This document shows positions 17,167-26,236 of a stretch of 64,000 bases of DNA, piece after piece; positions within the stretch are counted from its first letter, which is position 1; each line of letters begins with the position of its first letter. Origin of the DNA: Pseudomonas arsenicoxydans (lineage in GTDB: Bacteria > Pseudomonadota > Gammaproteobacteria > Pseudomonadales > Pseudomonadaceae); the NCBI RefSeq assembly GCF_006438915.1, contig NZ_RCZE01000019.1, positions 1-64,000 on the forward strand, written 5' to 3'. The notes below the pieces were generated by a model. The model ran no database searches, had not been told where the DNA came from, and saw nothing but the letters and a program-made list of their open reading frames with translations. The position numbers were made by a program, and so were the translations under genes.

Positions 17167-18025
17167 CATCAACGCTGTAAACCGCCAGGCCTGCCCAAAT
17201 AAAGATGAACGCGACCAGTGTGCTGGAATTCAAGTGTTCGTCGAACAGCAGAACGGCTTGCAGCAGCACCAGTGTTGGCGCCAGGTACTGGAGGAATCCC
17301 AAGGTTGTGTAGGGTATATGCCGCGCGGCGGCGTTGAAACAGATCAGCGGCACCAGCGTGACCGGGCCAGCGGCGACCAGCCACCAGGCTTCGGAGGTGG
17401 TCCAGAACTCCGGTTGCGCACTGGCCGCCGTCGGGTTGAACAGCAGCCATGCGACCGCAATCGGCACCAGCATCCACGTTTCCACTACCAGCCCGGGCAG
17501 TGCTTTGACCGGTGCCTGTTTGCGGATCAATCCATAGAAACCAAACGTCAACGCCAGCACCAGCGACACCCATGGCAGGCTGCCGACTTGCCACACCTGT
17601 TGCGCCACGCCGACCGCCGCCAGACCCACCGCCAGCCACTGCATGCGCCGCAGCCGTTCGCCGAGGATCAACATCCCCAGCAACACGTTCACCAACGGGT
17701 TGATGTAGTAACCGAGGCTGGCCTCAAGCATCCGCCCGTTGTTCACCGACCACACATAAGTCAGCCAGTTGGCCGCGATCAGCGTGCCGCTCAGGGCCAG
17801 GATCGCCAAGCGTTTCGGGTTGTCACGCAACTCGCGCCACCAGCCGGGATGTTTCCACACCATCAGCAACAGGGCGCCGAACAACGCGGACCAGAGCACG
17901 CGGTGGATGATGATCTCCACGGCGGGCACGCTGGCGATGGCTTTGAAATAGAGCGGGAACAGTCCCCAGATGATGTAGGCACTCAGGCCCAGAATGTACC
18001 CGCGACGCGGGTTGGCAGCTTGCAT
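17138..18025 (-). CDS. rarD: EamA-family transporter RarD
   Basis: 295 residues with ten hydrophobic helices in two EamA repeats. The N-terminus RRGYILGLSAYIIWGLFPLYFKAI and motifs VLWSALFGALLL, NWLTYVWSVNNGRMLEASLGYYINPL and PYTTLGFLQYLAPTL are characteristic of RarD. It is an inner membrane drug/metabolite transporter named from chloramphenicol-sensitivity work; the natural substrate is not known to me. It runs convergently with the GcvR-like gene. Confidence 0.9.
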   Translation of the reverse strand: MQAANPRRGYILGLSAYIIWGLFPLYFKAIASVPAVEIIIHRVLWSALFGALLLMVWKHPGWWRELRDNPKRLAILALSGTLIAANWLTYVWSVNNGRMLEASLGYYINPLVNVLLGMLILGERLRRMQWLAVGLAAVGVAQQVWQVGSLPWVSLVLALTFGFYGLIRKQAPVKALPGLVVETWMLVPIAVAWLLFNPTAASAQPEFWTTSEAWWLVAAGPVTLVPLICFNAAARHIPYTTLGFLQYLAPTLVLLQAVLLFDEHLNSSTLVAFIFIWAGLAVYSVDAWISLRRRS

Positions 18026-18097
18026 GCAGAATCCTTGCTTAGGCAGCTAACAAAGAGGGGGATTGTAAGGAGATTTCCAGGAATGGTCGCGGACCAA

Positions 18098-18187
18098 TGT
18101 GGGAGCGGGCTTGCTCGCGAAGGCGTCAGTACAGTCGACATCATCGGTGAATGACCGTCCGTCTTCGCGAGCAAGCCCGCTCCCACA
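18098..18187. repeat. REP pair (REPIN)
   Basis: Canonical inverted REP copies lie between srkA and rarD. Confidence 0.9.
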
Positions 18188-18202
18188 GGGGATCTGTGGT
18201 TG

Positions 18203-19177
18203 TCAGAAAAGTTTGAGTGGTTCTTCGTTGAGTGCTGCAAGTTGCTCACGCAACGCCAGCACCTGGTCACCCCAATACCGTTCACTGCCGAACCACGGAA
18301 AGCTGTGCGGGAACGCCGGATCGTCCCAGCGACGGGCGAGCCAGGCGCTGTAGTGCATCAGGCGCAAGGCGCGCAGCGGTTCGATCAACGCCAGTTCTCG
18401 TGGATCGAAATCGTGAAACTCGTTGTAGCCGTCCATCAATTCCGACAATTGGCCGAGGCATTCCTGGCGGTCACCAGCCAGCATCATCCAAATGTCCTGC
18501 ACTGCCGGGCCCATGCGGCAGTCATCGAGGTCGACGATGTGGAACATTTCGTCGCGGCACATCATGTTGCCGGGGTGGCAGTCGCCGTGCATGCGGATGT
18601 TCTGGTGCGGCGTGGCCTTGTAGACCTCTTCGACTCGCTTAAGCAGATCGCGGGCCACGGACTCGTAGGCGGGTAGCAAACTCTTGGGGACAAAGTTGCC
18701 TTCGAGCAGGGTGGTCAGCGAGTCGTGACCGAAGTTCTTCACGCCCAGCGCCTCACGGTGCTCGAACGGTTTGGTGGAACCCACGGCGTGCAGGCGACCG
18801 AGCAACTGGCCCAGGCGATAGAGTTGATCGAGATTGCCCGGCTCCGGCGCACGGCCACCACGGCGCGGGAACAGGGTGAAACGAAAGCCGTTGTGTTCGT
18901 GCAGGCTGGCGCCGTTGTGAATCATCGGCGCGACCACGGGCACGTCGCATTCGGCGAGTTCGAAGGTGAACTGGTGTTCTTCGAGAATTGCTTCGTTGGT
19001 CCAGCGCTGCGGGCGGTAGAACTTGGCGATCAGCGGCTCGGAGTCTTCGATGCCGACTTGATAGACGCGGTTCTCGTAGCTGTTGAGCGCCAGAATGCGC
19101 GCGTCGCTGAGAAAGCCGATGCTTTCGACGGCATCGAGTACGAGGTCTGGGGTGAGGGTTGCAAACGGGTGGGCCAT
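18203..19177 (-). CDS. srkA: Stress response kinase A (SrkA/RdoA/YihE)
   Basis: 324 residues from ATG 19177 (MAHPFATLTPDLVLDAVESI), with SD AGGAG 6 bases upstream; the in-frame extension upstream is only translated REP. The fold is APH/choline-kinase-like: LIAKFYRPQRW (ATP lysine), RMHGDCHPGNMM (catalytic loop with HGD) and FHIVDLDDCRMGP (DxD metal site). The length agrees with E. coli SrkA (328). It is a cytosolic Ser/Thr kinase linked to envelope stress and survival under oxidative damage. Confidence 0.93.
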   Translation of the reverse strand: MAHPFATLTPDLVLDAVESIGFLSDARILALNSYENRVYQVGIEDSEPLIAKFYRPQRWTNEAILEEHQFTFELAECDVPVVAPMIHNGASLHEHNGFRFTLFPRRGGRAPEPGNLDQLYRLGQLLGRLHAVGSTKPFEHREALGVKNFGHDSLTTLLEGNFVPKSLLPAYESVARDLLKRVEEVYKATPHQNIRMHGDCHPGNMMCRDEMFHIVDLDDCRMGPAVQDIWMMLAGDRQECLGQLSELMDGYNEFHDFDPRELALIEPLRALRLMHYSAWLARRWDDPAFPHSFPWFGSERYWGDQVLALREQLAALNEEPLKLF

Positions 19178-19282
19178 GCTGACTCCTGCGCGCAGCAGGC
19201 TGCCGCGTCCGGCCAAGCATGGTAGCGCAGACGGGGGGGCTTTAGGGGGTGGGCTTGAGATGAGTGGTGTTTGGGAGGCCGC

Positions 19283-19377
19283 CTTCGCGAGCAAGCCCGC
19301 TCCCACATTTGATCGAGGGTGTGTCACAAATAGTGTGAACAACAAGGTCCAATGTGGGAGCGGGCTTGCTCGCGAAG
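19283..19377. repeat. REP pair (REPIN)
   Basis: Canonical inverted REP copies lie between phoX and srkA. Confidence 0.9.
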
Positions 19378-19385
19378 AAGCCAGA

Positions 19386-21287
19386 TCAGGCGCCGACGAC
19401 CCCGCCATCTTCACGGGAAATCGCCATCACCGAAGACCTCGGCTTGCCATTCGGCAGATGCTCCGGGAACGTCGACCCGCCGTTCTCCCCCGGGTGCTGA
19501 ATCCCGACAAACAACGTCTTCTGATCCGGCGAGAAACTGATCCCGGTCACTTCACAACCAATCGGCCCGACCATGAACCGACGGATCTCCCCGGTCACCG
19601 GGTCCGCACACAGCATCTGGTTGTTACCCATGCCGGCAAAATCACCGGCATTGCTCGAGTCGCCATCGGTGAGAATCCACAACCGCCCGGCCTTGTCGAA
19701 GCCCAAGCCATCCGGGCTGTTGAACATGTTCTGCGGCGTGATGTTTGCCGAACCACCCTTCGGCGTGTCGGCGTGGACACCTGGGTTGCCGGCGACCACA
19801 AACAGGTCCCAGGCAAAGCTTTTCGAGCCGTGATCATCGCGGTCGGTGCGCCAGCGCAGGATCTGCCCGTAGACGTTCTTCTCGCGCGGGTTTGGCCCGC
19901 CCACCGGTTGGCCATCCTCGCCGCGCTTGGCGTTGTTGGTCAGGGTGCAATAGACCTGGCCGTCCTTGGGGCTGACCACGATCCATTCCGGACGGTCCAT
20001 GCGTGTGGCTTTCACCACGCTGGCGGCGAGGCGTGCGTGGATCAGCACTTCGGCCTGATCGGCAAAACCGCTGCTGGCGTCGATGCCGTTTTTGCCATGG
20101 GTCAGCTCGACCCACTCACCTTGGCCTTTCGGATGATCGGCATGGCCGTCGCCGGCGTCGAAGCGCGCTACGTACAAGGTGCCGTGGTCGAGCAGGTCGC
20201 GGTTGGCCTTGGGGTTTTTATGGTTGATCTTGTCGCGGCTGACGAACTTGTAGATGAACTCGCCGCGTTCATCGTCGCCCATGTACACCACGGCGTGGCC
20301 GTCATGGGTTTCTGCCAGGGCGGCGTTTTCATGCTTGAAGCGGCCCAGGGCCGTGCGCTTGACCGGGGTTGATTGCGGATCAAACGGGTCGATTTCCACC
20401 ACCCAGCCGTGACGGTTGAGTTCGTTCGGGTTCTTCGCCAGGTCGAAACGCTCGTCGTGCTGGTGCCAGTTGATCTCTTTACTGGCCGCCACCGCGCCGT
20501 AGCGTTTTTGTGCTGCGTCGAATTTCTGTTCTGCGTTACTGCTGCCGAAGCAGTCGGTGAAGTTTTCTTCGCAGGTCAGGTACGTACCCCACGGCGTCTT
20601 GCCGTTGGCGCAGTTCTGGAAGGTGCCGAGGACATTCTTGCCGTGCGGGTCGGTGCTGGTTTTCAGCAGTTCATGGCCGGCGGCCGGTCCGCTCAGGCTG
20701 ATCGGCGCGTTGCCGTGAATACGACGGTTGTAGCGCGAGCCCTGGACGAACTGCCATTGGCCATTCTTGCGCTGCACTTCGATCACCGACACGCCTTCGC
20801 AGGCCAGCGCCTTGCGCACTTCTTCGGCCGATTGCGGCATGCCGCCATGCGCGTAGAGGTAGCGATAGTTGGTGTATTCGTTATTGATCGCCATCAGCGC
20901 CCGGTCTTTTTCACCGGGAAACTCGAACAGGCTCATGCCGTCGTTGTTGTCACCGAACTGGACTTCCTGATGCTCGGCCGTGGCATTGCCACTCGGGTCG
21001 AAGGCTGGACCGTTCTTTTGCAGCGGCTGGCCCCAGCTGATCAGCACCGAGGATTTGTAACCGGCCGGCAAAGTAATGGCGTCGCTGGTGGCGGCGGGGA
21101 TGCTGTCGAAACCCAACAGTTTGCTGGTGCCGGCGCTGACGCTCGCGGCCATGACGCTGCGGCTCAGCAGGTTGCCCCCGAGGAACATGGCGGCACCGCA
21201 AAGGGCGCCGGCGCTGATGAAGCCACGGCGGCTGAGGCCGACCATTTTTTCGAGGTCGGTGGACTGGTTTTCTTCTAATAGGCTCAC
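19386..21287 (-). CDS. phoX: PhoX-family alkaline phosphatase (DUF839), Tat-exported
   Basis: 633 residues from GTG 21287, chosen because SD CAGGGAG lies 6 bases upstream; a GTG 30 bases earlier lacks one. The Tat motif LSRRGFISAG (residues 18-27) and following hydrophobic run give a twin-arginine signal with AxA-like MAASVSA. The mature part is a beta-propeller: GWGTYLTCEENF-type segment (PWGTYLTCEENFTD), NRHGWVVEIDPF, MGDDERGEFIYKF and SPDGLGFDKAGRLWILTDGD are typical PhoX blocks. It hydrolyses phosphomonoesters in the periplasm with Ca/Fe cofactors. A Pho-box-like repeat precedes it. Confidence 0.9.
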   Translation of the reverse strand: MSLLEENQSTDLEKMVGLSRRGFISAGALCGAAMFLGGNLLSRSVMAASVSAGTSKLLGFDSIPAATSDAITLPAGYKSSVLISWGQPLQKNGPAFDPSGNATAEHQEVQFGDNNDGMSLFEFPGEKDRALMAINNEYTNYRYLYAHGGMPQSAEEVRKALACEGVSVIEVQRKNGQWQFVQGSRYNRRIHGNAPISLSGPAAGHELLKTSTDPHGKNVLGTFQNCANGKTPWGTYLTCEENFTDCFGSSNAEQKFDAAQKRYGAVAASKEINWHQHDERFDLAKNPNELNRHGWVVEIDPFDPQSTPVKRTALGRFKHENAALAETHDGHAVVYMGDDERGEFIYKFVSRDKINHKNPKANRDLLDHGTLYVARFDAGDGHADHPKGQGEWVELTHGKNGIDASSGFADQAEVLIHARLAASVVKATRMDRPEWIVVSPKDGQVYCTLTNNAKRGEDGQPVGGPNPREKNVYGQILRWRTDRDDHGSKSFAWDLFVVAGNPGVHADTPKGGSANITPQNMFNSPDGLGFDKAGRLWILTDGDSSNAGDFAGMGNNQMLCADPVTGEIRRFMVGPIGCEVTGISFSPDQKTLFVGIQHPGENGGSTFPEHLPNGKPRSSVMAISREDGGVVGA

Positions 21288-21331
21288 ATCAGGCTCCCTG
21301 CGGGTTTTTGCAGTCACCTTAGTGAGCCGAC

Positions 21332-21349
21332 ATGACGCTTTTGTTTCAG
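21332..21349 (-). promoter_or_regulatory. Candidate Pho box upstream of phoX
   Basis: On the minus strand CTGAAAC-AAAA-GCGTCAT matches the CTGTMAY-N4-CTGTCAT PhoB half-site pair at 11 of 14 positions. It lies 45 bases upstream of the phoX GTG and overlaps the stop codon of modE. Confidence 0.4.
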
Positions 21350-22110
21350 AGCGGAGTGCCCAGCAGGACGTTGGAGGGCGAAAACTGCACCAGCACCGGT
21401 TTGTCAGCGGTCAGCCCGTGGGTGTGCAAGTGCAGCGGTTCGGCCAAGGCGCACAGCGTCTGGCCATTGGGCAGGCTGATGCGTACTTCGCTAGGCCCGT
21501 CTTCGGCGTCGAGAATTTCTTCGATAACGCCGGCGAGGCAATTGTTGCCGGGTGTTGCGTGTTGCTCGATAGCCAGCACGTCCAGCCAACCGGCCTTGAT
21601 CAAGGCGACCACCTCGGTGCCGGTTTCCAGCTCCAGGCGCAGGGTGCTGTCGTGGGTGATCTGCGCATCAATATTCAACCCTTCGGCCAGCTCGAGGCGG
21701 ATCCGGTCGTTGCGCCCCTGAGTTTCAATCTCGACAACCTTGCCGTGCAGTTGATTGCGCGCGCTGGTCCGGAGCATCAGGCGACCGAGCAGGTCCAGAT
21801 CGCTGGCATCTTCGGCTGCCTCCAGCACTTGGGTCTGGAGGACTTGCAGCTTTTGATAAAGGCGCAACACGCGCAGTCCTTCGCTGGAAAGTTTTGCGCC
21901 ACCGCCGCCCTTGCCGCCGACGCTACGTTCCACCAGCGGCTTCTGCGCCAGGTTGTTCAGCTCGTCGATGGCGTCCCACGCCGCTTTGTAGCTCAGGCCC
22001 GCGCTTTTCGCGGCACGGGTGATCGAGCCTTGTTCGGCGATGTGTTGCAGCAACGCGATGCGCTGCGGACGACGGACAATGTGCTGGGACAACAACGTAG
22101 GCAAGGACAT
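21346..22110 (-). CDS. modE: ModE-type molybdate-responsive regulator
   Basis: 254 residues: an N-terminal winged helix (about 15-110: RIALLQHIAEQGSITRAAKSAGLSYKAAWDAIDELNN, then the GGKGGGGAKLSSEG glycine-rich wing typical of ModE) and two MOP/TOBE domains (about 120-185 and 190-250: ARNQLHGKVVEIE, LAGVIEEILDAED) that bind molybdate. In E. coli ModE represses modABC; no mod transporter genes lie in this window. It is followed 58 bases later by phoX on the same strand. Confidence 0.9.
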   Translation of the reverse strand: MSLPTLLSQHIVRRPQRIALLQHIAEQGSITRAAKSAGLSYKAAWDAIDELNNLAQKPLVERSVGGKGGGGAKLSSEGLRVLRLYQKLQVLQTQVLEAAEDASDLDLLGRLMLRTSARNQLHGKVVEIETQGRNDRIRLELAEGLNIDAQITHDSTLRLELETGTEVVALIKAGWLDVLAIEQHATPGNNCLAGVIEEILDAEDGPSEVRISLPNGQTLCALAEPLHLHTHGLTADKPVLVQFSPSNVLLGTPL

Positions 22111-22188
22111 GGCGAGGTGCTTTGGATGGTGACAATGATGAAGACGTTGGCCGCTTGCAACTCGGTAGTCAAGTCAGGCGCAAAACCC

Positions 22189-22277
22189 TGTGGGAGCGGG
22201 CTTGCTCGCGAAGGCGGTGGGTCAGTCACATTGACGTTGAATGTGACGGCCTCTTCGCGAGCAAGCCCGCTCCCACA
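22189..22277. repeat. REP pair (REPIN)
   Basis: Canonical inverted REP copies lie between comF and modE. Confidence 0.9.
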
Positions 22278-22292
22278 CTGGAAAGCATTCAG

Positions 22293-23030
22293 TCAGCCGT
22301 CACCCGGTTTGGGTGTACGGGCCAGGCAGTAGACGTCGACTCGCGCGGCCCCTGCGTCCATCAGCAGCCGGGCAAGGGCTTGCGCCGTGGCGCCGGTGGT
22401 CAGCACGTCATCCACCAACGCCAAATGGCGGCCCTTGATCTGCGCGCCGGGTGTCAGGGAGAACGCGTTGCGCAGGTTCTTTTTGCGGGCCTCGGCATTC
22501 AAATCCTGCTGTGCGCTGGTGTCTTGAATCCTCAGCAGCAGCGTTTCGTCGCAAGGAATGTCCAGATGGGCGCCGAGCCAGCGGGCGAGCATCGCGGCTT
22601 GATTGAAACCCCGTTGACGCAGTCGTTTAGCGGCCAGCGGCACCGGGACCAGTGCGTCGGGTCGATTCAGGTCTTCGTCGAAGCGATGTTGCAGGTATTG
22701 CGCGAGAAGATCGGCGAGCAGGCGGCCAAACGGCCACTTTGCCGAATGCTTGAAGCGTGTGATCAGCGTGTCCAGCGGAAAGCTGTACGACCATGGTGCG
22801 GCGACTTGTTCGAAGGCGGGCGGTTGTTTCAGACACTGGCCGCAGGTCAAGCCTGTGCCGGGCAAGGGCAGGGCGCAGGTCTGGCAGTGATCGCCAAGCC
22901 AGGGCAGTTCCGTTTCGCAGGCCATGCAGATCGGGATGTGCTCCTCGGCCGGTTCAGCACAGAGCAAACAGCGCTGTATGTTTTTTAACCAGATGTAAAC
23001 CGGTCCATCGTATTGTGGTTGACAGCGCAT
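22293..23030 (-). CDS. comF: ComF family protein (phosphoribosyltransferase-like)
   Basis: 245 residues. An N-terminal double zinc-finger-like region (CLLCAEPAEEHIPICMACE, CQTC...CGQC) is followed by a PRTase domain with PVPLAAKRLRQRGFNQA and the PRPP-binding loop LALVDDVLTTGATA. ComF/GntX proteins are linked to DNA uptake and recombination; biochemical activity is not settled. It is divergent from bioB, and the BirA-like operator overlaps its first codon region. Confidence 0.88.
   Translation of the reverse strand: MRCQPQYDGPVYIWLKNIQRCLLCAEPAEEHIPICMACETELPWLGDHCQTCALPLPGTGLTCGQCLKQPPAFEQVAAPWSYSFPLDTLITRFKHSAKWPFGRLLADLLAQYLQHRFDEDLNRPDALVPVPLAAKRLRQRGFNQAAMLARWLGAHLDIPCDETLLLRIQDTSAQQDLNAEARKKNLRNAFSLTPGAQIKGRHLALVDDVLTTGATAQALARLLMDAGAARVDVYCLARTPKPGDG
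22994..23024. promoter_or_regulatory. BirA-type biotin operator
   Basis: TGTAAACC-N15-GGTTGACA closely matches the BirA consensus TTGTAAACC-N14/15-GGTTTACAA. It sits 100-130 bases upstream of bioB and at the start of divergent comF, so holo-BirA binding would be expected to repress bioB and perhaps comF. Confidence 0.7.
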
Positions 23031-23123
23031 GAGTCTTCCTTAAATATGCCGAACATCCGTGTCGCGTCTGTGGGTATTCCGTCCCCCCAGCCGCTTGCCA
23101 AGCATAAAACAAAGGAAACGCCC

Positions 23124-24179
23124 ATGAGCGCCAGCACCTCTGCAACCCTGCGTCATGACTGGTCTTTGGCCGAAGTCAAAGCACTCTTCGTTCAGCCATT
23201 CAACGACCTGTTATTCCAGGCACAGACGGTGCACCGCGCGCATTTCGATGCCAACCGCGTCCAGGTTTCCACACTGCTCTCGATCAAGACCGGCGCCTGC
23301 CCGGAAGACTGCAAATATTGCCCACAGTCCGGTCACTACAACACCGGCCTGGAAAAAGAAAAACTGATGGAAGTGCAGAAGGTCCTCGAAGAGGCCGCTC
23401 GGGCCAAGGCCATCGGCTCGACCCGTTTCTGCATGGGCGCGGCGTGGAAACACCCGTCGGCCAAAGACATGCCGTACGTGCTGGAAATGGTCAAAGGTGT
23501 GAAGGCCATGGGCCTGGAAACCTGCATGACCCTCGGCCGTCTCGATCAGGACCAGACCGTTGCACTGGCCGACGCCGGCCTCGACTACTACAACCACAAC
23601 CTCGATACGTCGCCTGAGTTCTACGGCAGCATCATCACCACCCGCACCTACGGCGAGCGCCTGCAAACCCTGGCTTACGTGCGTGAATCGGGGATGAAGA
23701 TCTGCTCCGGCGGTATTCTCGGCATGGGCGAGTCCCTCGACGACCGCGCCAATCTGCTGATCCAGCTGGCCAACCTGCCGGAGCATCCGGAGTCGGTGCC
23801 CATCAACATGCTGGTGAAAGTTGCCGGCACGCCGCTGGAAAATGCCGAAGACATCGATCCGTTCGACTTCATCCGCATGCTCGCCGTCGCACGCATCCTG
23901 ATGCCGCAATCCCACGTGCGCCTGTCCGCTGGCCGCGAAGCGATGAACGAGCAGATGCAGGCCCTGGCGTTCTTCGCTGGTGCGAACTCGATTTTCTACG
24001 GCGAAAAACTGCTGACCACCGCCAACCCGCAAGCTGACAAGGACATGCAACTGTTCTCGCGCCTGGGGATTCTGCCGGAAGCGCGCGAAGAGCACGCGGA
24101 CGAGGTGCATCAGGCGGCTATTGAGCAGGCACTGGTTGAGCAGAAGAGCAGCGAGCAGTTCTATAACGCCGCTGTTTGA
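23124..24179 (+). CDS. bioB: Biotin synthase
   Basis: 351 residues from ATG 23124, with SD aaagga 8 bases upstream. Radical SAM motif CPEDCKYC places the 4Fe-4S cysteines at C59, C63 and C66; GACPEDCKYCPQSGHYNTG, TRFCMGAAWK, YNHNLDTSPE and ICSGGILGMGES are strongly conserved BioB segments, including cysteines of the second cluster. It inserts sulfur into dethiobiotin. First gene of the biotin cluster; a REP pair separates it from bioF. Confidence 0.97.
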   Translation: MSASTSATLRHDWSLAEVKALFVQPFNDLLFQAQTVHRAHFDANRVQVSTLLSIKTGACPEDCKYCPQSGHYNTGLEKEKLMEVQKVLEEAARAKAIGSTRFCMGAAWKHPSAKDMPYVLEMVKGVKAMGLETCMTLGRLDQDQTVALADAGLDYYNHNLDTSPEFYGSIITTRTYGERLQTLAYVRESGMKICSGGILGMGESLDDRANLLIQLANLPEHPESVPINMLVKVAGTPLENAEDIDPFDFIRMLAVARILMPQSHVRLSAGREAMNEQMQALAFFAGANSIFYGEKLLTTANPQADKDMQLFSRLGILPEAREEHADEVHQAAIEQALVEQKSSEQFYNAAV

Positions 24180-24195
24180 CCCGACACAAATCCAA

Positions 24196-24285
24196 TGTGG
24201 GAGCGGGCTTGCTCGCGAAGACGGAGTGACATTCAACATTGATGTCGACTGTGCAGACGCCTTCGCGAGCAAGCCCGCTCCCACA
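24196..24285. repeat. REP pair (REPIN) between bioB and bioF
   Basis: Canonical inverted REP copies lie inside the biotin operon. In such positions REPs can stabilise upstream mRNA or partly uncouple downstream expression. Confidence 0.9.
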
Positions 24286-24333
24286 TTGATTGTGTAACTT
24301 TCGCACTCTGTGAACTGACCGCCCGAGGCCTGC

Positions 24334-25512
24334 ATGTCTTTCGATCTCGCCGCACGCCTTGCTGCCCGTCGTGCCGAAAACCTCTACCGCCAGCGTCCGT
24401 TGCTCGACAGTCCTCAAGGACCGGAAGTGGTGGTCGATGGCCAGCCGTTGCTGGCGTTCTGCAACAACGATTACCTGGGCCTGGCCAATCACCCGCAAGT
24501 GATCGAAGCCTGGCGCGCCGGCGCTGCTCGTTGGGGCGTGGGTGGCGGGGCGTCGCATTTGGTCATCGGTCACAGCACGCCGCACCATGAACTGGAAGAA
24601 GCCTTGGCTGATCTGACCGGGCGCCCGCGTGCGTTGCTGTTCACCACCGGTTACATGGCCAATCTCGGCGCAGTCACCGCGCTGGTCGGACAGGGCGATA
24701 CGGTGCTTGAAGACCGGCTCAATCATGCTTCGCTGCTGGATGCCGGTCTTCTGTCCGGTGCGCGCTTCAATCGCTACCTGCACAACGACGCGGTCAGCCT
24801 GGCCAAGCGCCTGGAGAAAGCCACCGGCAATACGCTGGTGGTCACCGACGGCGTGTTCAGCATGGACGGCGACATTGCCGACCTGCCGGCGCTGGCCCGC
24901 GAAGCCAAGGCCAAGGGCGCGTGGTTGATGGTCGATGACGCTCACGGGTTTGGCCCGCTGGGTGCCAATGGCGGCGGGATCGTCGAGCATTTCGGCCTGA
25001 GTCAGGACGATGTGCCGGTGTTGGTCGGTACGCTGGGCAAGGCTTTCGGTACGGCCGGGGCCTTTGTTGCGGGTAGCGAGGAGTTGATCGAGAGCCTGAT
25101 CCAGTTCGCCCGCCCCTACATTTACACCACCAGCCAACCACCGGCGCTAGCCTGCGCGACACTTAAAAGCCTCGAACTGCTGCGCACCGAACACTGGCGA
25201 CGTGAGCATCTGAAGACGTTGATCCGCCAGTTCCGCCGAGGCGCCGAGCAAATCGGCCTGGAGCTGATGGACAGCTTCACGCCGATTCAACCGATCATGA
25301 TTGGCGATGCCGGGCGTGCGGTTCGACTGTCGCAGATGCTGCGCGAGCGCGGTTTGATGGTGACCGCGATCCGTCCTCCGACTGTGCCGGCTGGCAGCGC
25401 CCGTTTGCGGGTGACCCTGACCGCCGCTCACAGCGAGGCACAGGTACAACTATTGTTAAACGGACTGGCCGATTGTTTTGCCCAACTGAAACCGGAGCCA
25501 AGCCATGCGTGA
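24334..25512 (+). CDS. bioF: 8-amino-7-oxononanoate synthase
   Basis: 392 residues. PLP-enzyme motifs: NDYLGLANHPQV, GGGASHLVIGHS, TDGVFSMDGDIADLP, VDDAHGFGPLG (Asp contacting the PLP ring) and GTLGKAFGTAG (Schiff-base lysine). It joins pimeloyl thioester to alanine with loss of CO2. The stop overlaps the bioH start by 8 bases. Confidence 0.96.
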   Translation: MSFDLAARLAARRAENLYRQRPLLDSPQGPEVVVDGQPLLAFCNNDYLGLANHPQVIEAWRAGAARWGVGGGASHLVIGHSTPHHELEEALADLTGRPRALLFTTGYMANLGAVTALVGQGDTVLEDRLNHASLLDAGLLSGARFNRYLHNDAVSLAKRLEKATGNTLVVTDGVFSMDGDIADLPALAREAKAKGAWLMVDDAHGFGPLGANGGGIVEHFGLSQDDVPVLVGTLGKAFGTAGAFVAGSEELIESLIQFARPYIYTTSQPPALACATLKSLELLRTEHWRREHLKTLIRQFRRGAEQIGLELMDSFTPIQPIMIGDAGRAVRLSQMLRERGLMVTAIRPPTVPAGSARLRVTLTAAHSEAQVQLLLNGLADCFAQLKPEPSHA

Positions 25513-26236
25513 TCGACTGATTCTGCTGCCCGGCTGGGGCCTCGGGATTTCGCCATTGGAACCTTTGGCGGCGGCCTTGCAGGGGCTGGATGAACACCTG
25601 CGCGTCGAGATCGAGCCGTTGCCGGACCTGGAGTCGAGCGATCTGGAGGAGTGGCTCGATGAGCTCGATTCCACAGTGCCGCAGGATGCGTGGCTCGGCG
25701 GCTGGTCTTTGGGTGGCATGTTGGCGGCAGAATTGGCGGCACGTCGTGGTGATCGTTGCTGCGGCTTGCTGACCCTGGCGAGTAATCCTTCGTTTGTCGC
25801 CCATGAGCAATGGCCGAATGCGATGTCTGGCGAGACGTTCGATGCGTTCCTGGCTGGCTGCAAGGCTGATCCGCGCATGACGTTGAAACGCTTTTCGTTG
25901 CTGTGCGCGCAAGGCGCCGAGGACCCGCGCGGGTTGTCGAGATTGCTGCTGGGTGGCGCGCCAAACGCTTCTGCATCGATATTGATGAGTGGTCTGGAAG
26001 TCCTCGCACAACTGGATACCCGTCAGGCTTTGCAGGCATTCCGCGGTCCGCAACTGCATGTGTTCGCCGGCCTCGACGGCCTGGTCCCGGCCGAAGCGGC
26101 GGGGGACTTGCTGGCACTGCTGCCGGATGTCGAAATCGGTCTGATTGAACAGGCCGGCCACGCGTTTCTTCTGGAAGACCCCCACGGTGTGGCGGGGGCG
26201 ATTCAGGCCTTTTTGCACGAGTCTGGTGATGACTGA
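25505..26236 (+). CDS. bioH: Pimeloyl-ACP methyl ester esterase
   Basis: 243 residues, alpha/beta hydrolase: LLPGWGLG near the N-terminus, nucleophile elbow GGWSLGGM (Ser), Asp in FAGLDGLVP and His in EQAGHAFLLED. BioH removes the methyl group placed by BioC so that pimeloyl-ACP can leave the fatty-acid cycle. It overlaps bioF upstream and bioC downstream by 8 bases each. Confidence 0.93.
   Translation: MRDRLILLPGWGLGISPLEPLAAALQGLDEHLRVEIEPLPDLESSDLEEWLDELDSTVPQDAWLGGWSLGGMLAAELAARRGDRCCGLLTLASNPSFVAHEQWPNAMSGETFDAFLAGCKADPRMTLKRFSLLCAQGAEDPRGLSRLLLGGAPNASASILMSGLEVLAQLDTRQALQAFRGPQLHVFAGLDGLVPAEAAGDLLALLPDVEIGLIEQAGHAFLLEDPHGVAGAIQAFLHESGDD

Noticed and set aside
19178..19414. N-terminal extension of srkA
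   Set aside because: The extension translates two REPs; the ATG at 19177 has a strong SD and the conserved N-terminus.
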